A stretch of 64,000 bases of DNA from Kribbella pittospori (GTDB taxonomy: Bacteria > Actinomycetota > Actinomycetes > Propionibacteriales > Kribbellaceae): the NCBI RefSeq assembly GCF_004331465.1, contig NZ_SJKB01000008.1:248001-312000 (forward strand). Direction: 5' to 3'. The notes beneath the pieces are model-generated. The model did no database searches, was not told where the DNA came from, and saw only the letters and a program-made list of their open reading frames with translations. Positions 50,106-58,677 of this stretch are shown one piece after another. Every line of letters begins with the position of its first letter. The stretch's first letter is position 1. Both the position numbers and the translations under genes were made by a program.

Positions 50106-51449
50106 TTGACGCGCCCTAACGTCATCGTCTTCTTCACCGACCAGCAGCGCTGGGACACCGTCGGCGCGGCCGGCAGTCCGCTCGGCCTGACGCCCAACCT
50201 CGACCTGATGGCCCGCCGCGGCACGATGTTCGAGACGGCATGCACCACCAATCCGGTCTGCGCTCCGGCACGCGCAGCCCTGCAGACCGGGATGTACCCG
50301 ACCAACACCGGCGTCTACCGCAACAACGTTCCGCTGCCCACCGACGCACCGACCTTGGGCCGGTTGTTCGGTGCGGCCGGCTATCAGACCGCCTACATCG
50401 GCAAGTGGCACCTCGGCACGCAGGACCCCGTCCCGGCCGCAGAGCAAGGCGGCTACGACTTCTGGCTGGGTGCGAACATCCTGGAGTTCACCTCCGACGC
50501 CTACCGGACCATCGTGTACGACGGCGACGGTGAGCCGGTGTTCCTGCCCGGCTACCGGCCGGATGCGTTGACCGACGCGGCGATCCGCTACGTCACCCGT
50601 GCCTCTGAGGACGACCGCCCGTTCATGCTGTTCATCTCGCTGATCGAGCCGCACCACCAGAACGAGCACGACGACTACCCGGCCCCCGAGGTCTACCGGG
50701 ACACCTACACCGGCGCGTGGCTGCCGCCCGACCTCGCGACACTTCCGGGTACGGCGCACCGCCACGCGGCCGGGTACTACGGCCAGATCAAGCGCGTCGA
50801 CGAGTGTCTCGGGCGCCTGCGCGACGCACTGGTCAGCCTGGACCTCACCGACGACACCCTGCTCCTCTACACCTCCGACCATGGCTCCCATTTCAAGACG
50901 CGCAACAGTGAGTACAAACGGTCACCACACGACGGATCGATCCGAGTGCCCTTGGTCGTCGAGGGTCCGGGGTATCGAGGTGGATCGCGGGTCAGCAGTC
51001 CCGTCAGCACTGTTGACGTCGTACCGACGCTGCTGAATGCGGCCGGAATCGAGTTGCCGGACCACCTGGACGGCGTACCGCTGCGGGAGGCAAAAGCAGA
51101 CGCCGTACTCATCCAGATCAGTGAGACGGAGGTCGGACGTGCGGTGCGGACCGAGCGGTGGAAGTACCACGTGCTCGCGCCGGACGCAGGCGACGAGCCG
51201 GCCGCCGATCACTACACGGAACGGGCGCTGTACGACCTCGACGCCGACCCGTACGAGCTCGACAACCTGATCGACAGTGCGGGGCATCGGGAGGTCGTCG
51301 ACCAGTTGCGGGAGGTGCTGATCCGCGAGGTCGAGCGGATCGAACGGCGTACCGTAACCGTCGCGTCGTACCCCGACGTGCGGGATCGGGGCCGCTTCGC
51401 GGAGACCACGGTACGACGGCTGAAGCTGGACGGCCGCCGGCTCGAGTGA
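50106..51449 (+). CDS. Cys-type sulfatase (arylsulfatase family)
   Basis: A 447-residue cytoplasmic sulfatase. The formylglycine site is CAPARAALQTG (C-x-P-x-R), needing a formylglycine-generating enzyme for activation. NVIVFFTDQQRWD gives the metal-binding acids, GKWHLG the conserved Lys/His, and LLLYTSDHGSHF the second metal site. The only start that includes the first metal motif is TTG 50106. It overlaps the stop of the minicistron ATG-AGT-ACC-TCT-TGA at 50095-50109, itself coupled to permease 2. No signal peptide is present, so sulfated sugars would be imported first and desulfated inside. Confidence 0.9.
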   Translation: MTRPNVIVFFTDQQRWDTVGAAGSPLGLTPNLDLMARRGTMFETACTTNPVCAPARAALQTGMYPTNTGVYRNNVPLPTDAPTLGRLFGAAGYQTAYIGKWHLGTQDPVPAAEQGGYDFWLGANILEFTSDAYRTIVYDGDGEPVFLPGYRPDALTDAAIRYVTRASEDDRPFMLFISLIEPHHQNEHDDYPAPEVYRDTYTGAWLPPDLATLPGTAHRHAAGYYGQIKRVDECLGRLRDALVSLDLTDDTLLLYTSDHGSHFKTRNSEYKRSPHDGSIRVPLVVEGPGYRGGSRVSSPVSTVDVVPTLLNAAGIELPDHLDGVPLREAKADAVLIQISETEVGRAVRTERWKYHVLAPDAGDEPAADHYTERALYDLDADPYELDNLIDSAGHREVVDQLREVLIREVERIERRTVTVASYPDVRDRGRFAETTVRRLKLDGRRLE

Positions 51450-51460
51450 CCTACTCCCCC

Positions 51461-51485
51461 AGGCCTCAGGGTCACCCTGAGGCCT
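51461..51485 (+). terminator. Terminator-like hairpin after the sulfatase
   Basis: The perfect 11-bp stem AGGCCTCAGGG-tca-CCCTGAGGCCT lies 11 bases after the sulfatase stop. No T run follows. It probably ends the sulfatase operon before DoxX. Confidence 0.75.
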
Positions 51486-51586
51486 ACCGCGGCTGGGGTA
51501 GCCGAAGTGCCGTCGGCTGCCCGACGCGGTAGGCGGGTGGTTTTCGGGAGTCTGTTCGTGACATCGAACACGACAGGGAGACCACC

Positions 51587-52045
51587 ATGAATGCCTTGCT
51601 GTACAAGGGAAATCGACTGGCCGACTGGCTCGGCCGGCAGAGTGTCGACATCCTGCGGGTCAGTCTCGGACTGATCTTTCTCATCTTCGGCGTACTGAAG
51701 TTCTTCCCGGGTGCGAGCCCGGCGGAGGCGCTGGTGATGCGGACCGTCGACACGCTCACTCTCGGCGTCATCCACGGCCGCTCCGCGGTGCTGCTGACCG
51801 CGGTGATGGAGTGCTTCATCGGACTGACGCTGGTGTCCGGCCGGTTCCTGCGCACCGGGCTGCTGGTGCTGGGGTTCTCGCTGGTCGGGATCATGTCGCC
51901 GCTGGTGCTGTTCTTCAGCGACCTGTTCCCCGGTGCTCCGACGCTGGAGGCGCAGTACGTCCTGAAGGACATCGTGCTGGCGGCCGCCGGACTGGTGATC
52001 GCCGCGAAGGCTCTGGCCGCCTCGCCGGTGCGGCTGCGGGTGTGA
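51587..52045 (+). CDS. DoxX-family membrane protein
   Basis: A 152-residue integral membrane protein with four hydrophobic segments: LRVSLGLIFLIFGVLKFFPG, a block around AVLLTAVMECFIGLTLVSG, TGLLVLGFSLVGIMSPLVLFF and the C-terminal LKDIVLAAAGLVIAAK. The first segment with GLIFLIFGVLKF fits DoxX. It is a single gene with its own start ATG 51587 (GGGAG upstream). The role is unknown; related proteins take part in redox and sulfur homeostasis. Confidence 0.8.
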   Translation: MNALLYKGNRLADWLGRQSVDILRVSLGLIFLIFGVLKFFPGASPAEALVMRTVDTLTLGVIHGRSAVLLTAVMECFIGLTLVSGRFLRTGLLVLGFSLVGIMSPLVLFFSDLFPGAPTLEAQYVLKDIVLAAAGLVIAAKALAASPVRLRV

Positions 52046-52053
52046 GAGTTGGA

Positions 52054-52095
52054 GATGGCCCCGGGCGGGCTCAGTTGCCTCGGTCCGGGGCCATC
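52054..52095. terminator. Bidirectional terminator between DoxX and SnoaL-like genes
   Basis: GATGGCCCCGG (52054-52064) pairs perfectly with CCGGGGCCATC (52085-52095) over a 20-base loop, between two convergent genes. Confidence 0.75.
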
Positions 52096-52110
52096 CGGCG
52101 CCTCTGCGGA

Positions 52111-52566
52111 CTACGACGCGGCGGGGGCGCCGGCCGGTTCCCGCAGAGTTGCTATCAGCTCTTCGGACTGGCCGCGGGCCCGGATGTTCGTGACATGGTC
52201 GATGTAGTCGCGGGACTCGACGATCAGGCCGTCGCGGATCCGCAGTACGAAGATGCACGGCGTGCGGTACGGCGCCCCGGTCGCCAGCACCGTGCCGACG
52301 TAGTCGAACTCGGCGACGATCACCTCCGGGTCGGTGGTCTGGTGGACCCGGATGTTCTCCGGCTGGAACCGGACCACCTCCATCACCTTCGGCCCGACGC
52401 CGCCGAAGTGCTGGCGCAACTCGTCGCGGGACCGCAGCGGGTGATCACCAAACGGATTCATCGGATGGCGTACGTCGGTCTGTTCGGCGTACAGCTCGGG
52501 GAGCGCGGCGAAGTCCCGGTCGGCGACGCCGTGCACCAGCTTCAGGAAGACCTCTTCGGGTGTCAT
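52111..52566 (-). CDS. SnoaL-like / nuclear-transport-factor-2-fold protein
   Basis: A 151-residue NTF2-like protein (PEEVFLKLVHGVADRDFAALPELYAEQTDVRHPMNPFG start, then EFDYVGTVLATGAPYRTP and RDGLIVESRDYIDH). These small alpha+beta barrels act as isomerases, hydrolases or binding proteins. ATG 52566 has GAGGA upstream and gives the family start, not the earlier in-frame GTG 52578. It is divergent from a TetR gene with strong palindromes between them, so the pair is probably regulator and target. Confidence 0.85.
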   Translation of the reverse strand: MTPEEVFLKLVHGVADRDFAALPELYAEQTDVRHPMNPFGDHPLRSRDELRQHFGGVGPKVMEVVRFQPENIRVHQTTDPEVIVAEFDYVGTVLATGAPYRTPCIFVLRIRDGLIVESRDYIDHVTNIRARGQSEELIATLREPAGAPAAS

Positions 52567-52586
52567 CACTGTCCTCACGCTTAAAT

Positions 52587-52624
52587 GGAGTGTTCACTCC
52601 GAATATACGAAGTGACGACTTCGT
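52587..52624. promoter_or_regulatory. Two palindromic operators between SnoaL-like and TetR genes
   Basis: GGAGTG-tt-CACTCC (52587-52600) and ACGAAGT-gacg-ACTTCGT (52607-52624) are perfect inverted repeats six bases apart, close to the SnoaL-like start. They fit TetR-type operators, and the neighbouring TetR protein is the obvious candidate to bind one or both. Confidence 0.7.
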
Positions 52625-52684
52625 TTACAACCCCAGACCTGTGGGCGGCGTCTCCTAGGCTGAAGGCAAGGAAAGGGAGCAGCG

Positions 52685-53233
52685 GTGCGAGCAGACGCGC
52701 GGGACAACCGGGCCCGGATCATGACCGCGGCGGACGAGGTGTTCGGCCGGTCGCCGAACGCGTCCACCGACGACGTCGCCAAGCTGGCCGGAGTCGGCAT
52801 CGCGACCGTGTTCCGGCACTTCCCGACCAAGGTCGACCTGCTCGAGGCGGTGCTCGCGCTGCGGCTGGAGCGGCTGCGTGACCGCGCGCTGGAGCTGGCC
52901 GCGAGCGACGATCCCGGGACCGCGTTCTTCGGGTTCTTCAGCCAAGTGGTCGCGGAGTCGGCCTCCAAGCTGGCGATCGGAGAGGCACTGATCGCCGCCG
53001 GATCGGCCGCCGGCCCGGACGTGCGGGCGGCGGGGGCCGGTATGCGTGAGGCTTTCGACAAGCTGCTCGCCGAGGCCCAGAGCAGCGGCGCAGTACGGGC
53101 GGACGCGCAGTTCGCGGAGGTCTACGCCCTGCTGATCGGCGCCTCCCGCGGTGCCACGGCGGTCGGGCTGACGCCTGAGGTGCGCGATCGGATGCTGGTC
53201 CTGGTCTATGACGGCCTGAAGCCTCGTTCGTGA
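52685..53233 (+). CDS. TetR-family transcriptional regulator
   Basis: A 182-residue TetR regulator. The helix-turn-helix is RIMTAADEVFGRSPNASTDDVAKLAGVGIATVFRHFPTKVDLLEAVL; the C-terminal ligand domain follows the pattern of the SnoaL-linked small TetR group. GTG 52685 has GGGAG upstream. The glycosidase-like gene downstream overlaps its stop (GTGA), so it may be cotranscribed. Confidence 0.9.
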   Translation: MRADARDNRARIMTAADEVFGRSPNASTDDVAKLAGVGIATVFRHFPTKVDLLEAVLALRLERLRDRALELAASDDPGTAFFGFFSQVVAESASKLAIGEALIAAGSAAGPDVRAAGAGMREAFDKLLAEAQSSGAVRADAQFAEVYALLIGASRGATAVGLTPEVRDRMLVLVYDGLKPRS

Positions 53234-54213
53234 GGCGCTGGTCGCGGAGGCGCCGGGTCCTGGTGGTCATCGCGCTGGCTCTGGTCCTCCTGCTGTCGGC
53301 GTACCCGGTGTCGTTGCGCCTGCAGTACGCCGGTGAACCCGCAGCCGACACGCGGACGCGGAACCACGACGCCCTGTGGCTCGGCCATGCCTGGGTCGAC
53401 GGACGCAAGACGCCAGCCGATGTCACCGCGTTGGCCCAACAACTGAAGGGCACTGGCATCCGGGATCTTTACGTCCACGCCGGTCCGCTGGAGCACGACG
53501 GCTCACTCCCGTTGGCGAAGGTCTCGCCCAAGGCCAGCTGGTTCGTGGCAGCGATGCGGTCCGAGGCTCCCGACGTACGCGTGCAGGCGTGGCTCGGGGA
53601 CGTCGTACAGCCGGGCAAGGACCCTGGCATGGATTGGGACGACCCCGCGGTGCGGACCCGAGTCGTCGCGTCGTCGAAAGCTGTTCTCGACCAGGGCTTC
53701 CAGGGCATCCACTACGACTTCGAGCCGGTGAAGTCCGGCTCGAAGGGCTTGCTTGCAGTGCTGGACGCAACCCGGGCCCTCGGAGCACCCCTGTCCGTCT
53801 CGGCCGCCCAGATCGACCCGCTCTGGCAGCTCCATAGGATCCCGATCGACAAGTGGTGGTCACAGGAGTACTTCAGTGAGGTCGCCCGCCGGGTCGACCA
53901 GATCGCAGTGATGTCCTACGACACCGCGATGCCGCTGGAGTCCTTGTACGGCGGCTATGTCGCCAAGCAGACCAAACTCGCGCTGGAGGTGACTCCCGCG
54001 TCCACTGACCTGCTGATGGGACTGCCGGCGTACTGGGAGAGCAATCCGTCGCACTGGGGCCATGCGGAGACTGTCGAGGCCGCAGTCCGAGGCGCCCGGC
54101 TAGGACTGGGCGACTCGGACCGGCAGAACTTCGGTCTGGCCATGTACGTCGACTTCACCGCCACTCCGGCCAACTGGGCGGCGTACCGCGACGGCTGGTG
54201 CACGGCGCCTTAG
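53230..54213 (+). CDS. Membrane-anchored GH18-like glycosidase domain protein
   Basis: A 327-residue protein with a basic N-terminus and one hydrophobic segment (RVLVVIALALVLLLSAYPVSL), so secreted or membrane-anchored. The rest resembles a TIM-barrel of the GH18/putative glycoside hydrolase type: GIRDLYVHAGPL, VQAWLGDVV, GFQGIHYDFEPV with an acidic strand end like the DxxDxDxE motif, and IAVMSYDTAMP. Catalytic function is not proven since the DxxDxDxE motif is incomplete. GTG 53230 overlaps the TetR stop. Confidence 0.7.
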   Translation: MRRWSRRRRVLVVIALALVLLLSAYPVSLRLQYAGEPAADTRTRNHDALWLGHAWVDGRKTPADVTALAQQLKGTGIRDLYVHAGPLEHDGSLPLAKVSPKASWFVAAMRSEAPDVRVQAWLGDVVQPGKDPGMDWDDPAVRTRVVASSKAVLDQGFQGIHYDFEPVKSGSKGLLAVLDATRALGAPLSVSAAQIDPLWQLHRIPIDKWWSQEYFSEVARRVDQIAVMSYDTAMPLESLYGGYVAKQTKLALEVTPASTDLLMGLPAYWESNPSHWGHAETVEAAVRGARLGLGDSDRQNFGLAMYVDFTATPANWAAYRDGWCTAP

Positions 54214-55892
54214 CGGGCGCGTTCCACCCGGCCCTCGTCCCAGACCGGTTCGTCGGACTCGTAGACGGTGCCGTCGGCACCGAAGACGAGGTGGCGGTCG
54301 AAGCCGCGGGCGAACCAGCGGTCGTGGGTGACCGCGATGACGGTGCCGTCGAAGGAGTCCAGGCCTTCCTCCAGCGCCTCGGCGGACTCGACGTCGAGGT
54401 TGTCGGTCGGCTCGTCGAGCAGGAGCAGCGTCGCACCGGAGAGCTCGAGCAGCAGGATCTGGAACCGCGCCTGCTGACCGCCGGACAGACTGTCGAACGT
54501 CTGCTCGGCCGCGTGCGCCAGCTCGTACCGGTCCAGCTTCCGCGACGCCAGCTCGCGACCCATGCCCTCCCGGTGCTCGTCGCCCCGGTGCAGGATCTCC
54601 AGCAGCGTCCGGCCGACCAGCTCCGGGTGCTCGTGCGTCTGCGCGAACCAGCCCGGCCGCACCCGTGCACCGAGCTTGGCCTTGCCGGTGTGCGCTACCA
54701 GGGCGATCTGTACGTCGCCGACCGGCCGGTGCTCGATGTCCGGATCCGAACCACCGTTGGCCAGCAGCCGCAGGAAGTGCGACTTGCCCGATCCGTTCGA
54801 CCCGAGCACCGTGACGCGTTCGCCGTACCAGACCTCGAGATCGAACGGTTTCATCAGCCCGGTGAGCTCCAGACCGGTGCACACCACGGCACGCTTGCCC
54901 GTGCGTCCACCGGTCAGGCGCATGGTGACCGTCTGCTCGCGCGGGATGGCCTGCGGTGGACCCGCCTCCTCGAACTTGCGCAGCCGGGTCTGCGCGGCCC
55001 GGTAGCGCGACGCCATGTCGGAGTTGTACGCCGCCTTCTGCTTGTACATCAGCATCAACGCACGGAGTTTGGCGTGCTCCTCGTCCCAGCGTTTGCGCAG
55101 CTCCTCGAACCGCTCGAACCGGTCCCGCCGGGCCTCGTGGTACGTCTGGAAGCCGCCGCCGTGCGTCCACGCGGTGTTGCCTGCGGCACCTAGTTCGACG
55201 GTGACGATCCGGGTCGCGGTGTTGGCCAGCAGCTCCCGGTCGTGGCTGATGTAGAGCACCGTCTTGTCGGTCGTGCGGAGCTGCTCCTCCAGCCAGCGCT
55301 TGCCCGGTACGTCGAGGTAGTTGTCCGGCTCGTCGAGCATCAGGACCTGGTCCGGACCGCGCAGCAAAGCCTCCAGCACCAGCCGCTTCTGCTCACCGCC
55401 GGACAGCGTCTTCACCTCACGCCAGCGACAGCGGTCGAACGGTACGCCGAGGGCGGCCGTCGTACAGACGTCCCAGAGCACCTCCGCGTCGTACCCGCCG
55501 ACCTCGCCCCAGTCGGACACCGCCTGCGCGTACTTCAGCTGGGTCTTCTCGTCGTCGGCGTCCATCATCGTCAACTCGGCCTTGTCCAGCTTGGCCGCGG
55601 CGTCCTGGATCGCCTGCGGCGCGACACCGACCAGCAGGTCGCGCACGGTCGACGAGTCCCGCACCGAGCCGACGAACTGGCGCATCACGCCGAGCCCGCC
55701 CGACCGCGCGATGCTGCCGGAATGCGGCTTCAGGTCGCCCGCGATGATCCTGGTCAGCGTGGTCTTGCCGGAGCCGTTCGCCCCGACCAGCGCGACCTTG
55801 GCACCGTCGGCCACCCGGAACGTGATGTCGTCCAGCAACACCCGCCCGTCCGGCAGTTCGTAACCGATCCCGGCGACATCTACGTGGCCCAT
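54210..55892 (-). CDS. ABC-F family ATPase (ribosome-associated type)
   Basis: A 560-residue soluble protein with two ABC cassettes and no membrane segments. Walker A sites are GANGSGKT and GSNGSGKS; signature motifs are LSGGEQKR and LSGGQQAR, each followed by LDEP. The interdomain linker (ARRDRFERFEELRKRWDEEHAKLRALMLMYKQKAAY) is long, basic and helical like the P-site tRNA interaction motif. ABC-F proteins protect ribosomes from antibiotics or ease translation stalls. ATG 55892 gives the family start; the reading to 56066 is shadow. Which antibiotic class, if any, is unknown. Confidence 0.9.
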   Translation of the reverse strand: MGHVDVAGIGYELPDGRVLLDDITFRVADGAKVALVGANGSGKTTLTRIIAGDLKPHSGSIARSGGLGVMRQFVGSVRDSSTVRDLLVGVAPQAIQDAAAKLDKAELTMMDADDEKTQLKYAQAVSDWGEVGGYDAEVLWDVCTTAALGVPFDRCRWREVKTLSGGEQKRLVLEALLRGPDQVLMLDEPDNYLDVPGKRWLEEQLRTTDKTVLYISHDRELLANTATRIVTVELGAAGNTAWTHGGGFQTYHEARRDRFERFEELRKRWDEEHAKLRALMLMYKQKAAYNSDMASRYRAAQTRLRKFEEAGPPQAIPREQTVTMRLTGGRTGKRAVVCTGLELTGLMKPFDLEVWYGERVTVLGSNGSGKSHFLRLLANGGSDPDIEHRPVGDVQIALVAHTGKAKLGARVRPGWFAQTHEHPELVGRTLLEILHRGDEHREGMGRELASRKLDRYELAHAAEQTFDSLSGGQQARFQILLLELSGATLLLLDEPTDNLDVESAEALEEGLDSFDGTVIAVTHDRWFARGFDRHLVFGADGTVYESDEPVWDEGRVERAR

Positions 55893-55938
55893 CCCACCAG
55901 TCTGACCGGCGTACCCACCGACAGGCGAACCCTTATCG

Positions 55939-56709
55939 TCACCAATCCCCGAGCGCGCTGAGGAAGGTGCCTCCGGCCGGCCGGACCGAACCGACCATGA
56001 AGAGCTTGAGGGGAGCGGAGAACAGACCGTAGGTGTGGGTGCCGGTGAAGAAGCCGGCCGAGTCACAGCCGTCGTACTCGACCCAGACCTCGCGGATGCC
56101 GTCAGCGGTGTCGAAGCGCAGCACGACCGCCTCGGACGGCTGGGCTGTCTGGGGGGTGCACTTGAAGACCGGCAAGGCCGGGTTGCGCTCCGGCAGTACC
56201 TTGATCGCGTCGACCACCTGCTGGGCTACCTCGGCGTTGAACCGCTGCTGCCCGAGCAGTCCGGTCGCGTCGGGTGTGAGGCGGTAGCGGCACGCCTGCA
56301 GTCCGGTCACAGGCGTTGCCAGGTCCAGTCCGGTCCCGTCTGCGACAAAGTTGTGCCCGCCGGCCTTGAGGATCGGGTGGTCGGGCGGACAAGCCGCATC
56401 CCCCTTGTTCGGCAGGATTCCTGGGCTCGACAAGCCGGTGCCGGACCCGGCCGCCTCCTTCGCACCGCTGTCGCTGCTGGAGTTGGACGCGGTCGGAACC
56501 TCGATGCCCACCGCGCTCCACACACCGCCGATGGCTATCGCCACCACAGCCGCCGCCGCGGCCATGGTGAGCGTCTGGCGCCTTTTCCGGACGCGCCGGC
56601 GCGCTTCCCTCGCCATCCCGCTGCCGGTCAGGTCACTGGCGTCGGCCTTGTTCTGGAACGCGGAGGAGATCTTGGGGCCGAGCTCCTGCTCAGGGTCGTG
56701 CTCAGGCAT
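55939..56709 (-). CDS. Single-pass membrane protein paired with ECF sigma factor (possible anti-sigma)
   Basis: A 256-residue protein not assigned to a named family. An N-terminal cytoplasmic part of about 45 residues (EHDPEQELGPKISSAFQNKADA, then ARRRVRKRRQ) is followed by one membrane helix (LTMAAAAAVVAIAIGGVWSAVG) and an extracellular domain with four Cys. Its start overlaps the sigma factor stop by eight bases, the usual anti-sigma arrangement with SigE-family ECF factors. No zinc-binding HxxxCxxC motif is seen, so the anti-sigma role is inferred from context only. Confidence 0.7.
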   Translation of the reverse strand: MPEHDPEQELGPKISSAFQNKADASDLTGSGMAREARRRVRKRRQTLTMAAAAAVVAIAIGGVWSAVGIEVPTASNSSSDSGAKEAAGSGTGLSSPGILPNKGDAACPPDHPILKAGGHNFVADGTGLDLATPVTGLQACRYRLTPDATGLLGQQRFNAEVAQQVVDAIKVLPERNPALPVFKCTPQTAQPSEAVVLRFDTADGIREVWVEYDGCDSAGFFTGTHTYGLFSAPLKLFMVGSVRPAGGTFLSALGDW

Positions 56710-57235
56710 CCTCGGCTCCTTCCTTGCTCAGCGTGGTTTTCAGCGCAGCCAGTGCGCGGTGCACATGCGATCGGGCGGTCGCCTCCGCGCAGTGCAGCAG
56801 TACGCCGATCTCGGCGTACGAGAGCTCCTCGTAGAACCGCAGTACGACGGCTGCCCGTTGCTTGTCCGGCAGCGTCGCGCACAGTGCCCAGACCGCATCG
56901 GACTCGGCCCGCGCGGTCGCGCCGTCCGAGGCGGACGGTGCGGTCCGGATCGGGTCGGGCGACGGTGCCTCCCGCCGGCGGAATCGGCGCCACCAGGAGA
57001 TGTGTGCGTTCACCACCATTCGCTTCACGTAGGCCTCGGGATCGTCGGCCCTGCTGACCCGGCTCCACCGGGCGCAGGCTGTCGTCAGGGCATCCTGGAC
57101 GGCGTCCTCGGCCAGGGCCTTGTCCCCGGTCAGGACGTACGCGAACCGCAGCAGTGCGTCTGCCTTCTCGGTGACCCACAGCTCGAACTCGATCGGGCTC
57201 GTCCGTGCCTCCGCTGCCGCCAAGGCTGCCTCCAT
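56702..57235 (-). CDS. RNA polymerase ECF sigma factor, SigE-like (Streptomyces/Kribbella group)
   Basis: A 177-residue sigma-70 family ECF factor. Region 2 is ADALLRFAYVLTGDKALAEDAVQDALTTACARW, region 4 is LPDKQRAAVVLRFYEELSYAEIGVLLHCAEATARSHVHRAL. The pattern (FxxWVxxxxxALLRFAYxLTGD) is that of the SigE-family with YLTGD and no SnoaL tail. ATG 57235 follows the methyltransferase stop by four bases; GTG 57271 is the longer alternative. It is cotranscribed with the membrane protein. Confidence 0.9.
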   Translation of the reverse strand: MEAALAAAEARTSPIEFELWVTEKADALLRFAYVLTGDKALAEDAVQDALTTACARWSRVSRADDPEAYVKRMVVNAHISWWRRFRRREAPSPDPIRTAPSASDGATARAESDAVWALCATLPDKQRAAVVLRFYEELSYAEIGVLLHCAEATARSHVHRALAALKTTLSKEGAEDA

Positions 57236-57239
57236 ACCC

Positions 57240-57854
57240 TCAGGACGGCGACGGGCCTGCGTTCGTTGCACGCAGTACCCGGAACCCCTTCGCGCTGCCG
57301 GTCCGGTCGCAGGGATAGCCCTGCTCGGTCAGCCAGCGCTGCAACGAGTCACCGCCCAGGTTCTTGCCGACGACGAAGCGTGCCACGCCACCGGGGGCAA
57401 GACGGGCCAGCCAGAGCAGCAGCATCTTGTGCAGTTCGGCTTTGCCGATGTGGATCGCCGGATTCGACCAGATCTCGTCGAACCGCACGTCCGCGGGTAC
57501 GCCGTCCGGCAGCACCGGGTACACGCGGTCCGCGACCCCTGCGGCCTTGGCGTTCTCCGCGGTCAGCTCCAGCGCCCGGGTGTTCACGTCGACCGCCCAG
57601 ACCTGCGCCTCGGGCGCCTCCACCGCGATGGCACACGCGATCGGGCCGTAGCCGGTCCCCAGGTCGAGGAACGTGCCTGATCCGGTCGGCGGGTCCACCT
57701 CGCGCAGCAACACCGCCGTACCGATGTCCAAGCGGTCCCGGGAGAACACTCCGGTGGCGGTCGTAAAGGTGTACTCGCGACCCCAGATCCGCGCTTCGAC
57801 AGTACGTCGTACGTCCGCGGAACCGGGCTCCGCCGAGAAGTAGTGGTCAGCCAC
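57240..57854 (-). CDS. Class I SAM methyltransferase, RsmC-like
   Basis: A 204-residue methyltransferase of the small RsmC/RlmG-like group (VADHYFSAEPGSADVRRTVEARIWG start). The SAM motif is LDLGTGYGPIACAIA, and the catalytic NPPxH-type motif reads SNPAIHIG. Probable target is rRNA or another nucleic-acid guanine amine; this is family knowledge. GTG 57854 has GAGAGG upstream and overlaps truA by eight bases. Confidence 0.85.
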   Translation of the reverse strand: MADHYFSAEPGSADVRRTVEARIWGREYTFTTATGVFSRDRLDIGTAVLLREVDPPTGSGTFLDLGTGYGPIACAIAVEAPEAQVWAVDVNTRALELTAENAKAAGVADRVYPVLPDGVPADVRFDEIWSNPAIHIGKAELHKMLLLWLARLAPGGVARFVVGKNLGGDSLQRWLTEQGYPCDRTGSAKGFRVLRATNAGPSPS

Positions 57855-58659
57855 GCTGGTGCACCTCTCCCCTGACCTGGCGGGCCTGCAGCGCCCGTGC
57901 GGCCAACTCGTCATCCGCTGGGTAGCGCACTTCCTCCAGTGTGAGGCCGTGCGCGGGCAGCACCGATACGGCCGAGTCCCGGACCTTGCCGGCCAGTACG
58001 GCGGCCGGCCAGTCGACCTCACGGCGCCCGTCACCCACGGGGATCATCGAGCCGACCAGAGCCCGGACCATCGAGTGGCAGAAGGCGTCCGCGATCACAG
58101 TGCCTTCCAGCTGTCCCACTCCGGTGCGTTGCCAGGAGAACTCCAGCAGGGCTCGGACCGTGCTGGCGCCCTCCCGCTTCTTGCAGAAGGCGGCGAAGTC
58201 GTGCTCGCCGAGCAGACCGGCCGCGGCGGCGTTCATCCGGACCACGTCTATCGGGCGGCCTACCCGCAGTACATGTCCGCGGGTCAGCGGGTCCCATCCG
58301 GCCGCATCGTCACAGAGCCGGTACACGTAGCGACGGGCCAGCGCGGAGAAACGGGCGTCAAAACCGTCTGGAGCCGCTGTGACGGCCGTGACAGCTACAT
58401 CCTCGGGTAGTACGCCGTTCAGGCCTCTCAGGAGCCTGAGCGGCTTTACAGCGCCTTCGACGTCCACATGGGCGACCTGGCCGCGGGCATGAACGCCGGT
58501 GTCCGTCCGGCCGGCGCAGGTCACCGTGAGCGGCTCGGGCAGCCGGAGGACGACCCGGATCGCCTCTTCCAGGGCTCCTTGCACGGTCCGGAGACCCTCC
58601 TGCCGGGCCCAGCCGTGGAAGGCCGTTCCGTCGTACTTGAGGTCGATCCGCCAGCGCAC
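57847..58659 (-). CDS. truA: tRNA pseudouridine(38-40) synthase
   Basis: A 270-residue TruA. The catalytic Asp is in CAGRTDTGVHARGQ; MRWRIDLKYDGTAFHGWARQ opens the protein, with KKREGASTVRAL and SMVRALVGSMIPVG further on. It modifies U38-U40 in the tRNA anticodon arm. It follows rplQ, as in other actinobacteria, but behind a strong terminator, so its own promoter or readthrough is needed. Confidence 0.96.
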   Translation of the reverse strand: MRWRIDLKYDGTAFHGWARQEGLRTVQGALEEAIRVVLRLPEPLTVTCAGRTDTGVHARGQVAHVDVEGAVKPLRLLRGLNGVLPEDVAVTAVTAAPDGFDARFSALARRYVYRLCDDAAGWDPLTRGHVLRVGRPIDVVRMNAAAAGLLGEHDFAAFCKKREGASTVRALLEFSWQRTGVGQLEGTVIADAFCHSMVRALVGSMIPVGDGRREVDWPAAVLAGKVRDSAVSVLPAHGLTLEEVRYPADDELAARALQARQVRGEVHQRG

Positions 58660-58677
58660 ACGGCAATCTAACCCAAA

